Source of the DNA: Nanobdellota archaeon
Lineage (GTDB): Archaea > Nanoarchaeota > Nanoarchaeia > Parvarchaeales > Parvarchaeaceae
Reading direction: 5' to 3'
NCBI GenBank assembly: GCA_021852135.1
Contig: JAJZOB010000033.1
Coordinates: forward strand, 1 to 12,983
Length of the DNA stretch: 12,983 bases
Shown here: in pieces, positions 5,780 to 12,856 of the stretch
Layout of the letters: each line of letters opens with the position of its first letter
Numbering within the stretch: the first letter of the stretch is position 1
Program-made: the position numbers and the translations under genes
The notes under the pieces: model-generated
Told to the model about the DNA's origin: nothing
Seen by the model: only the letters and a program-made list of their open reading frames with translations
Database searches by the model: none

Positions 5780-7628
5780 CGTAAATTTCCTTGCAAATAA
5801 GCTTGTATAGTTCTTGTCGCTCTTCTATTTGGGCTTTCTTAAAGTGGTCATATGATTTAAACGGTAGTTTAGTCTTCTCTACATAAGTTTTGAAAGATGG
5901 ATTTCGCTCATAGCAATTGCTATTTAGTGACTTAGCTAAGAGATTTTGTCCATAGTAATGTTGCATTTTTTGCTCGTATGAATCGTCACCGTATGATTTA
6001 TTGAAATCTTCAGGCAACAGTAATAAATCACCTATCATATTCCTATAGTCCCACCACTCGCCATACTGGTCAAATTCCTCCTTATGATCCTCGTATTTGT
6101 TTCTCCATATGTGCTCGATTTCATAAGGTTTAGCTCTATGACGATCCAGATAGTCTTTCACAGAACTTGTAACATTATTTGATTGCTCTTCTATATGATA
6201 AGTAATCCTTGCCAAAAGCAAGCGTACAACTTTCTTATTTCGTTCATTAAGTCCAAAGGTCTTAAGACCATCTAGGCTTATGCCATCAGCAATTATGTCA
6301 GACACTTCATTTTTAAGTAGCGCATCTAACTCTTGGAGATCCTTATTTCTTATCTTCTTGATGAGGTTGTATACAGTGTATCGTATTGAACTGTGGGACA
6401 GTGTTTTATTGTTGACAGAACGCAGGATAATGAAGGTTTCAATAAACTTTGATATCAAATGCAGTTTTTTATTTTGTATATCTATACTATCAGATGTTTT
6501 TATCGCAGCTAAATATAGTGGATGTCTTAATGTCTCTGCCATCTTTCCAGTATAGGCTGCATAAAACAGATTCTCTAATCCTAGTTCGTGAGTCGATTCT
6601 GATTTGTATATCCTACCATAAAGTTCAATATAGAATTTGAAGTCCTTATTTATGAATTCTTCAAAATTATGAGGCATGTCTAACCCTACTTTCTTCTTAT
6701 TCTCTCTCACCCACGCATGGAAACTTTTGCTTACCTTTTCAAAATCCTCATTTGGTGCCCCTTTCTTACCCTGCCTTAGAGATTCTGCATATTTTCCTCT
6801 TAACCATGTTGGAAAGAAACTAAGGTCAGTATTCTTCCCTATTTCGTTATTTAACCTTGATATCTCATCGACCCAAAATACATTAAGCTGATTTCTATTA
6901 TCATCTGCCACATTCGAAAGTAGCCAACCCTTAAGCATTTCGGTAGAAGTGAGGTCTAGCCCCCTATCATTCATAGTTTCGAAGATAGTATACGCATCGT
7001 CGTTAGAAGTGGTGCTAATTTCTATGAATATTACATTTTCAAGCAACCAATCGATGAAGAATGGGAAAACCTTACCTGCCAGTGTATCGTATGGAAAGAG
7101 TTCTACTATATCATCATATCGACTTTTTAGATTGATTATTGATTCTAATTCATTTTGTACGTTGTAATCTTCCCCTTTGTATATGGCGTCTAAGCAGTTA
7201 TTTCGGGCTTCGATGTTTAAGTTGTAGGCCGTTTTGCCGAATTTTTCAGAGCGTATAAACCTACTCAGATTTTCAACGCTATATATATCTTTATTTTCAG
7301 GTTTACTGAGCTGATTTCTTAAAAATATGAGTAACAAAGTGATTGTTGTCAATCTTTGCTGGCCGTCTATTATTGACAACTCACCATCAACTGAGCTTAT
7401 AACAATAGGACCTAGATAATACTTTCCATATTTTGATATGTTTTCTCTTGTGTCGGTGTCCTTATAGCTTAATAGAAACTTTGCTTCTAGATCTTCCAAT
7501 AGCTGCTCTACATGCTTGCGTTCCCATCTATAATCTCGCTGAAAGTAATCTATGTTATACCGTTTATTATTTAGAATATCGTTTATTGTTTTGTCTTTTC
7601 CAGTTATGTAGCTTATTTGACTGTCCAA
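5772..7628 (-). CDS. GmrSD-like DUF262-DUF1524 protein (probable modification-dependent nuclease)
   Basis: At 618 residues this joins an N-terminal DUF262 domain to a C-terminal DUF1524 domain. DUF262 marks: YFQRDYRWE (about 28-36), YLGPIVIS, the ParB-like nucleotide site IIDGQQRLTT (86-95) and FETMNDRGLDLTSTEMLK (216-233). DUF1524 marks: PYEIEHIW with H506 of the His-Me/HNH nuclease, then RNMIGDLLLLPEDFNKS (529-545) with the family asparagines. GmrSD enzymes use NTP and cut phage DNA with modified (for example glucosylated) cytosine; related SspE- and BrxU-type proteins sense other modifications. The preferred modification is not readable here. Translation starts at a TTG (7626-7628), well supported by AGGAGA four bases upstream and by the lack of an early ATG. 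The next gene downstream is a small nuclease. Confidence 0.88.
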   Translation of the reverse strand: MDSQISYITGKDKTINDILNNKRYNIDYFQRDYRWERKHVEQLLEDLEAKFLLSYKDTDTRENISKYGKYYLGPIVISSVDGELSIIDGQQRLTTITLLLIFLRNQLSKPENKDIYSVENLSRFIRSEKFGKTAYNLNIEARNNCLDAIYKGEDYNVQNELESIINLKSRYDDIVELFPYDTLAGKVFPFFIDWLLENVIFIEISTTSNDDAYTIFETMNDRGLDLTSTEMLKGWLLSNVADDNRNQLNVFWVDEISRLNNEIGKNTDLSFFPTWLRGKYAESLRQGKKGAPNEDFEKVSKSFHAWVRENKKKVGLDMPHNFEEFINKDFKFYIELYGRIYKSESTHELGLENLFYAAYTGKMAETLRHPLYLAAIKTSDSIDIQNKKLHLISKFIETFIILRSVNNKTLSHSSIRYTVYNLIKKIRNKDLQELDALLKNEVSDIIADGISLDGLKTFGLNERNKKVVRLLLARITYHIEEQSNNVTSSVKDYLDRHRAKPYEIEHIWRNKYEDHKEEFDQYGEWWDYRNMIGDLLLLPEDFNKSYGDDSYEQKMQHYYGQNLLAKSLNSNCYERNPSFKTYVEKTKLPFKSYDHFKKAQIEERQELYKLICKEIYGL

Positions 7629-7632
7629 ATAA

Positions 7633-7638
7633 TCTCCT
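7633..7638 (-). promoter_or_regulatory. Shine-Dalgarno AGGAGA supporting a TTG start
   Basis: On the minus strand AGGAGA is followed by four bases (ttat) and then TTG. This fixes the start of the DUF262-DUF1524 gene, which has no usable ATG nearby. Confidence 0.55.
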
Positions 7639-7823
7639 ATATAGATACTTTATTACAAAATCGATTTCTTTAAGCTTCTGCTAAGTCGATAAGACCAGCT
7701 AATCTACCGCAATCTTTACACCGTTTAGTCCTTTAGGTGCTTTTTCGTTTGAATATACCTCATCTGCCCTCCTCAATAAAACATCTGTAACAATAGATAG
7801 CACCGTAAATCTTATAATATAAC

Positions 7824-7991
7824 TCAAAAACAGATGGCTATTTGTATAGCGTTGCCATTGTTTGGTCTCATTGACCTGCAAAAGATTACGAAGTCGTTTA
7901 TGTATTTCTTGTTGTTTTTGTTTATCCTAGAGTCAGCCCCTATCCTTGAGAGTATACCCTGAACTGTTTTGCTTAAATCCCAATATAGCAG
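7824..7991 (-). pseudogene. Possible integrase N-terminal (SAM-like) remnant
   Basis: A minus-strand frame with no start codon reads LLYWDLSKTVQGILSRIGAD, then INKNNKKYINDFVIFCRSM and NNGNAIQIAICF, ending in TGA at 7824-7826. The pattern N-K-x-x-I-x-x-F-x-x-F-C after a helix resembles the N-terminal SAM-like domain of archaeal tyrosine integrases. This is a resemblance from memory only; no catalytic domain (R-H-x-x-R-Y) follows. The frame's last ten codons coincide with the 29-base inverted repeat, whose other copy (2757-2785) also ends in CF-stop. It may be a relic of the element that brought in the neighbouring genes. Confidence 0.3.
7828..7856 (-). repeat. 29-base imperfect inverted repeat, right copy
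   Basis: Reverse-complement partner of 2757-2785, identical at 25 of 29 positions, with mismatches only in two adjacent pairs. The two copies bracket vsr, the GGCC R-M genes, the small nuclease and the GmrSD-like gene, a 5.1-kb block. Confidence 0.6.
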
Positions 7992-8006
7992 GTGTTGAGA
8001 AAAAGG

Positions 8007-8013
8007 TATAAAA
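8007..8013 (+). promoter_or_regulatory. TATA-like box upstream of hairpin region
   Basis: The sequence tataaaa preceded by purine-rich gagaaaaagg (a BRE-like context) would place a transcript start near 8033-8040, just at the first hairpin. No coding frame follows on the plus strand, so it would drive a small RNA if real. Confidence 0.3.
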
Positions 8014-8030
8014 CTTTGTGGAAGGGCGTT

Positions 8031-8096
8031 AAACTTAAGTGGAGAAGCCCCGAGAGGTCCACAGGTTTAGAGGTTGCATGTTGTTGTTTTGCAACC
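8031..8096 (+). ncRNA. Candidate structured small RNA (two hairpins)
   Basis: Two stem-loops follow the TATA-like box. The first pairs gtgga (8039-8043) with tccac (8058-8062), extended by aaac (8031-8034) with gttt (8065-8068) and by an inner cc/gg pair. The second is a perfect seven-base stem ggttgca (8072-8078) with tgcaacc (8090-8096) and an 11-base loop tgttgttgttt. The local sequence is more GC-rich than its surroundings, as is common for structural RNA in AT-rich archaea. It has no tRNA features and no C/D box motif. It could instead be part of a decayed gene, as the minus strand is open across much of it. Confidence 0.22.
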
Positions 8097-8274
8097 ATGG
8101 TATTACCGACGTATATGTGGTTTATACATATATAAAATCCTTTCGTCAAATTATAAGTATATTTGTAAGAGAGCTAGACACAGAAAACACCTGTTGCAAG
8201 ATAGTTTAAATTCAAATTTCGAGTGAGGTAAAGATCCTAAACTAACCCATCCTTAATTGCTAGATGCCATCGAG

Positions 8275-10110
8275 TTAAATAGAAGTAAGATTTATTGTGA
8301 TTCCGGGCAGTCCTAATAAGCAACTGCGATTTATCTTCTTTTCCTGGTTATCCGAGTATGATCCAAATTTAGTAGAATTAGAATACCCAATTTTACTAGA
8401 GGTAAAGTATATACCGCTCTTTCCCCTAGTAGCAGCAACATAAAAAACACTTAGTTCTTCGTAAAATTTAGTTTCAAATGATACGTCTTGATTTATTTTG
8501 CTCCAATCCATGGTGCAACTATTTTGATGCTTACAGGGAAAACATAATCCAGGATAGTTAGGAAATGAGTATTGTTCCATATCAGGTAAAATGACATAAT
8601 TCCATTCCAATCCCTTTGAACCGTGGACTGTGGAGACAGTAACGGCTGAATCGATCGACATTAAATATTGCTTTAGAGACCTGCTTTCGAGCACATCTTT
8701 TATCAGGATAATCTTATCTTCTGCGGAGAAAAGTTTAAATTCTTCGAAGATTTTGTTGATAAAAATCTTTAATAATTTGAAAAGAGATTTATAAACTCTA
8801 GATTTTGCAATATTCTCGTGCTCCTGACTCTCCAATCGGCTAACAAAATCTTCGCAAATCTTCTTACTTATCCTTCTATTGGAGTTTCCAATAGTCTTAT
8901 AGAATAGTTCTAATGAGATATAGTGAAATTTTATGTATTCAAGATCCTCATCACTATACAGCGCATAAAAATACTCTATCCCGTTTGCTTCTAGGATTTC
9001 CATTATTTTGTCTATATTTTTACCCCTCTGTTTTACTAGTAGTGCAACTTTAGCAGCAGGCTCAGCGCCCTTTATTTTTTTAATCAGTACAGATATCGAC
9101 GCAGCCTCATCTTCTTGGGTGTTCACTTCTGTGAGGTTCACAATAGCATTTTCTTTAACATTTGGATTTGAGATATCTTTGGCATTTTCTCTTATGTTTT
9201 TATCCAAAAGCAACAGTTGTTTATTATCTTTAAACCTATAATTTTGGTTAAGTTCTATGGATTTCATTTTGTATTGCTTCTTCACGTCGCCCATTATGTT
9301 AGGAATAGCGCCTATAAACCCGTATATGCGTTGAAGAGGATCACCTAGCAGTATTACTTTTGTATTTTCCCCAATAAGATCTTGCAGAAGCATAAATCCT
9401 AACACATTTGTATCTTGAAATTCGTCTACTACCATATATGGGAAGGTTAGCCTATAGAAACTTAAAATTGAAGGATATTTATCAAATAATACTGTAGAAA
9501 ATAGTATAATCGAATTGAAAGTTATTTCGCCCCTAGGAAGCAAATATTTTTTGACTAAGTATAGATATTTTCCAGTAAATTCTTTTACTTGGTCCCTATT
9601 TGCAGTTTTGACTGCATTATCTAAATTAGTTAATGCATTTATTTCGCTAATATCTATAGCATCTAAATTTATTTCCTTTTTAAGTATGAGTAGTGCTTCT
9701 TTATCATCAATTGCCTTGAGCTGGTCTATCTTTTTAAGATTTTCTGCAAGCAAATAACCATATAATCTTAATGCCCTTCTGCAAAAGCCATGGTAATTTG
9801 TTGCAAATACCCTATCTTTAATACTTATTGGTGAATTGAGTTCATTTTTAAATAATTCTGGTAATTGCCTGGAGATATCTATTTTTATTTTGTAAGCTGC
9901 ATTTACACTAAAGGTCAACGCGAGTATTTTTTTAGGGTAGGGAATAGTTTCTTTTGCAATCAAATAAGCAATTTTGCTTTCTAATGTCTTAGTTTTACCA
10001 TACCCTGCTGGTGCATTAACTACAATTCTGCCCTCATTAGAGAATATCATATCTAGCTGTTCTTTATCACCTTGATGCCTTTGCTTTATAATCTCCTCTA
10101 TACTGCCCAT
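8275..10110 (-). CDS. gajB: Gabija protein GajB, UvrD/Rep-like SF1A helicase
   Basis: Superfamily 1A helicase motifs appear in order over 611 residues: Walker A NAPAGYGKTKT (32-42), motif Ia LALTFSVNAA, motif II VVDEFQDTN (227-235), motif III VILLGDPLQRIYGF (252-265), motif IV IELNQNYRF (285-293), motif V TVSTVHGSKGLEW (491-503) and motif VI YVAATRG (557-563). Its place three bases after gajA identifies it as the Gabija helicase subunit, which binds the GajA core and is thought to sense DNA ends or nucleotide depletion. It is longer than the Bacillus GajB (about 494 residues). A cysteine cluster GLCFPCKHQNSC (C523, C526, C532) between motifs V and VI could bind metal and is not a standard helicase motif. 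Start is the ATG at 10108-10110; no strong Shine-Dalgarno is seen, so it probably relies on coupling to gajA. Confidence 0.9.
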   Translation of the reverse strand: MGSIEEIIKQRHQGDKEQLDMIFSNEGRIVVNAPAGYGKTKTLESKIAYLIAKETIPYPKKILALTFSVNAAYKIKIDISRQLPELFKNELNSPISIKDRVFATNYHGFCRRALRLYGYLLAENLKKIDQLKAIDDKEALLILKKEINLDAIDISEINALTNLDNAVKTANRDQVKEFTGKYLYLVKKYLLPRGEITFNSIILFSTVLFDKYPSILSFYRLTFPYMVVDEFQDTNVLGFMLLQDLIGENTKVILLGDPLQRIYGFIGAIPNIMGDVKKQYKMKSIELNQNYRFKDNKQLLLLDKNIRENAKDISNPNVKENAIVNLTEVNTQEDEAASISVLIKKIKGAEPAAKVALLVKQRGKNIDKIMEILEANGIEYFYALYSDEDLEYIKFHYISLELFYKTIGNSNRRISKKICEDFVSRLESQEHENIAKSRVYKSLFKLLKIFINKIFEEFKLFSAEDKIILIKDVLESRSLKQYLMSIDSAVTVSTVHGSKGLEWNYVILPDMEQYSFPNYPGLCFPCKHQNSCTMDWSKINQDVSFETKFYEELSVFYVAATRGKSGIYFTSSKIGYSNSTKFGSYSDNQEKKINRSCLLGLPGITINLTSI

Positions 10111-10113
10111 CTC

Positions 10114-11880
10114 TCAATTCAACCTGCTTAAAAAGTCCGCGTAGACTTTAGGAATATTCTCCTTATCTAAAGATTCGCCTATGTATCTTCCTAGTAGAAT
10201 TGATTTGTTTACGTCTAGCCATGCAAGAAATGCAGTTTTTACTAAATCGCGTGAGGTACTATTACGTTTATCCTCAAATAAGGTTAAAAGATCGGATAAG
10301 TCTAAGCCTGTTGTGAGGTTTAGGTTGTTAATACCGTATTTTTTTGAGATATCTGATAGTTTGTTTATTTGGATAATACACTTCTTGTTACCATTATATC
10401 CTAAAAATAATTTATGTATCACATCAGGTTTGTCTATAATAGACTCTACAAGTTCTTCTTCGAAGTCTCTTTTATCAGTCATGACTAACTCTGGAGAACT
10501 TGTAATGTTAGTGTCCAAGTCCCTATCTGCAACTCCTATGTTAGGGATTTTAAATTGGTCCAATAGTTTCTGTACCATTCTGACTCCATCCCGACCTCCG
10601 CCATGCGCACTTAATACGGCTATTCCATAATCATCAAGATATTTTCTGGTCAGTTTATTGAACCAGATTGGAAATGCACCACTTTCAGTATCACCCTCAA
10701 TGACTACAACCTTCTTAGAGAAAAATGCACCTTTAACATCTTGAAATAGCCTGTAAAGGTTGTTCTCGGTAGTCTTATCAAGTTTTAAACTATGTCCACT
10801 TACTGCAATCGTTTTTGAGTTTTCTTTGTAGAATCGGATTATTCTATTATAAACCATAGAGTTGCCGAAATCTATGATAATATCTGGCGAATGAGTTACA
10901 ATTATAACCTGACCATTTATTTCGTCTATTTCGAATAATTTCCGAATAGCATATGCACTTTGCTTGTTCAGATTAGAGTCGGTGCTTATCACAAGTTCGC
11001 ATATAAACCTCATTAGATTTCTCTGCATGAATGGATGCAGGTGTATTTCTGGTTCGTCTATGCCCAAAATCAGTGATGTTGATCTATTAGCATTTTCATC
11101 AGTTAACATGCCTGTTTCTTTATCTCTACGTTTCTTTATTCGCAGAAGTTTCTCTAATATGTCTAGTACTATCAGGAAAGTAAACTGAGTGCCGTATCCA
11201 GCATTTTCAAGTGGATTGCCATCCGCATCCTTTATTGTAAGAATCCTTAATATCAGGTCATTAATTTCATTTTGAGTACCAATCTCCAATTCGAGGTTTT
11301 CTGGTAACAGGTCCTTAAATAATATGTTGGTGTCATCGGTGATTTTTTTAATCGAACTCAGGTCGATAGCAGACTGATCTGCAGCCGGTATGTTTTGGCC
11401 AGCCAAATAATTTAAAAATCTGCCTGCACCGTAATTCTTATAGAATGTAAACTCCATTTCAGGTTTTCTTACAGAGTCATATTTAAAGAAATTAATCCGA
11501 TAAAATTTCGAGTAATTTAATTCTTCTCCACTTTCTTTATGCCTGTAAACTATGCCTTCCTCATCCGGACCCTGAGTTGCTATTATATTGATAAGGTCCA
11601 TATTAGTAGGATCAAAATGGTCATCAAAAAGTCCTTTTTCTCTATCATTAAGTTGTAATGAAAGCCCTATTTCTATGACCTTATCTTTTTTAAAGAAATC
11701 TTCGGATTCAAAACCAATTTTTGTCGGATTGAATAATGTTTTTAATAAATCCAGGAAATTAGATTTGCCAGTATTGTTATCTCCCAAGACAAAATTAATA
11801 CCAGAGCAAAGTTCGACGCTTAAATCATTTAAATTTCTATAGTTTTTAATATTCACTCTTGTTATATTCATAGCATACAT
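10114..11880 (-). CDS. gajA: Gabija protein GajA, OLD-family ATPase-TOPRIM endonuclease
   Basis: At 588 residues it is close to the usual GajA length (about 578). N-terminal ABC-type ATPase: Walker A VLGDNNTGKSNF (31-42), a GYGTQFTF segment (228-235) in the place of the signature motif, Walker B and D-loop ILGIDEPEIHLHPFMQRN (271-288), and VIIVTHSPDII (325-335). C-terminal TOPRIM nuclease: VVVIEGDTESGAF (391-403, metal-binding E395 and E399), LSAHGGGRDG, and GVADRDLDTN (D452, D454). GajA is a sequence-directed DNA nicking enzyme held inactive by normal nucleotide levels and released when phage activity depletes them; it forms the tetrameric core that recruits GajB. Start is the ATG at 11880, about 25 bases after a TATA-like TTTAATATTAAA; a second in-frame ATG is at 11871. 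It is the first gene of a two-gene operon with gajB. Confidence 0.93.
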   Translation of the reverse strand: MYAMNITRVNIKNYRNLNDLSVELCSGINFVLGDNNTGKSNFLDLLKTLFNPTKIGFESEDFFKKDKVIEIGLSLQLNDREKGLFDDHFDPTNMDLINIIATQGPDEEGIVYRHKESGEELNYSKFYRINFFKYDSVRKPEMEFTFYKNYGAGRFLNYLAGQNIPAADQSAIDLSSIKKITDDTNILFKDLLPENLELEIGTQNEINDLILRILTIKDADGNPLENAGYGTQFTFLIVLDILEKLLRIKKRRDKETGMLTDENANRSTSLILGIDEPEIHLHPFMQRNLMRFICELVISTDSNLNKQSAYAIRKLFEIDEINGQVIIVTHSPDIIIDFGNSMVYNRIIRFYKENSKTIAVSGHSLKLDKTTENNLYRLFQDVKGAFFSKKVVVIEGDTESGAFPIWFNKLTRKYLDDYGIAVLSAHGGGRDGVRMVQKLLDQFKIPNIGVADRDLDTNITSSPELVMTDKRDFEEELVESIIDKPDVIHKLFLGYNGNKKCIIQINKLSDISKKYGINNLNLTTGLDLSDLLTLFEDKRNSTSRDLVKTAFLAWLDVNKSILLGRYIGESLDKENIPKVYADFLSRLN

Positions 11881-11899
11881 CCAAGTTAATACTATCGTC

Positions 11900-11911
11900 T
11901 TTAATATTAAA
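11900..11911 (-). promoter_or_regulatory. TATA-like box for the Gabija operon
   Basis: The near-palindromic TTTAATATTAAA is centred about 25 bases before the gajA ATG at 11880, fitting a leaderless archaeal transcript. No equally good element faces gajB, so gajA and gajB are probably co-transcribed. Confidence 0.45.
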
Positions 11912-11984
11912 TCCTATCTCTTTTACGAAAGTTAATAAAGCTAAAAATGTCTAATCAAATTGAAAGGTTAGATGGAGCGTATTT

Positions 11985-12140
11985 ATGGTAGATAATCTGA
12001 CAAAATCTCAGCGTAGCTATATTATGTCCAGGATAAGGAGCACAAAAACTAAGCCTGAATTAAAATTAAAACAAGCTTTGAAGGCATTAGGATTCATTTA
12101 TCAATCAAAAGGCAAGCAAGGATTCTGCAGAATACTATGA
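11985..12140 (+). pseudogene. Truncated second vsr gene (N-terminal third)
   Basis: From the ATG at 11985 the frame reads MVDNLTKSQRSYIMSRIRST, then KTKPELKLKQALKALGFIYQ, which is the conserved N-terminal helix region of Vsr and resembles the intact copy at 2822-3229 (SIRSTDTTPK, LALARLGY). After about residue 42 the similarity stops and the frame ends at a TGA (12138-12140), so the whole catalytic region is missing. From about 12106-12112 the sequence belongs to an S51 peptidase gene in another frame. The two Vsr copies differ clearly, so this one is not a recent duplicate and probably came with a different, lost cytosine methylation system. Confidence 0.7.
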
Positions 12141-12732
12141 AGTTATAACAAAACATTTTGGTAAAAGACTGGGATGTAAATGCGATGCTCTGTATTTAAT
12201 CAAAGATAGGCCAACAAAAAGAGAAATGCAATCAAAGATATTAAATGCTGATATAATTTATGTTGGTGGAGGAAATACTTTTTATATGATCGATATTTGG
12301 AGGCGACTGGGTGTTGATAAGTTGCTTTATAGGGCTTATCAGAAGGATATTGTATTGTCAGGAATTAGTGCCGGTGCAATATGCTGGTTTAGATATTGCA
12401 CTACTGATTCGAGACCTAAACTTGGCAAGAGTAATCATAGTTTCAGTAAGATGGGCTGCCTTGACTTTGTAAACTTAACCATTAGTCCTCACCATATTCT
12501 AGAACCAAATAGAAAGCCTGCCCTGATCAATATAATGAAGAAAACGCCAGGAGTTGGAATAGCGTTAGATGACTATGCCGCGTTAGAGATATTAGAAGAC
12601 ATGTATAGAATAATAATATCTAAGAAAACCGCAAATGTGAATAAAGTATTCTTCAAAAACCGTAAACTTAGTTATATAAAATTAAACAAGAATGGCAAGT
12701 TTAGACCTTTATCGGAATTATACAGTAAGTGA
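12112..12732 (+). pseudogene. 5'-truncated S51 peptidase / class I glutamine amidotransferase-like protein
   Basis: Family similarity begins at ASKDSAEYYE (from 12112) and runs to the stop at 12730-12732. Visible marks are ILNADIIYVGGGNTFYMIDI, LSGISAGAICWF with the nucleophile serine in the GISAG elbow (codon 12367-12369), ISPHHI with the likely catalytic histidine, and GIALDDYAALEI. These define peptidase family S51 (dipeptidase E or cyanophycinase relatives), which cleave small peptides in the cytoplasm. The first 25-30 residues, including the first strand and its start codon, are missing and replaced by the vsr fragment. The first in-frame ATG is at 12226, inside the fold, so a protein begun there would lack the N-terminal strand. 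The catalytic half is intact, with no internal stop, so the truncation may be recent or an assembly join. Confidence 0.72.
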
Positions 12733-12856
12733 TTTTACATGGTTTGCCCAGGATAGCATCAACTACTCTTCTAGTCAAATAAATAGATATGCCTAGCTTT
12801 TTACATTGTTAGCCTGATTTTACAGATAATTCTCAGGTCACGAGAGCATGGAAATT

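Larger units (their letters stand above)
7629..8274. other. 646-base region without an intact gene
   Basis: This gap between the GmrSD-like gene and gajB holds the right copy of the inverted repeat (7828-7856), a short remnant that may come from an integrase (7824-7991, minus), a TATA-like box at 8007-8013, two hairpins (8039-8062 and 8072-8096) and an AT-rich partial palindrome (8112-8132). An ATG-started frame of 60 codons at 7699-7881 on the minus strand overlaps the remnant and does not look like a gene. No tRNA, rRNA or CRISPR array is seen. Confidence 0.5.

Noticed and set aside
7699..7881. Sixty-codon minus-strand open frame with an ATG
   Set aside because: No recognisable domain and overlaps in another frame the stretch that looks like an integrase relic; kept only as part of the non-coding region description.
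8091..8098. Sequence gcaaccat next to the hairpin as a tRNA 3' end
   Set aside because: No acceptor stem partner, D-arm or anticodon arm can be folded from the preceding 75 bases.
8112..8132. AT-rich partial palindrome tatatg...catata as a terminator or operator
   Set aside because: The six-base arms are made of alternating A/T sequence that arises easily by chance, with no T-tract and no gene placed to use it.
10181..10630. 149-codon plus-strand open frame
   Set aside because: Lies wholly antisense to the TOPRIM part of gajA, which has clear motifs; its translation is serine- and leucine-rich without domains, as expected of a shadow frame.
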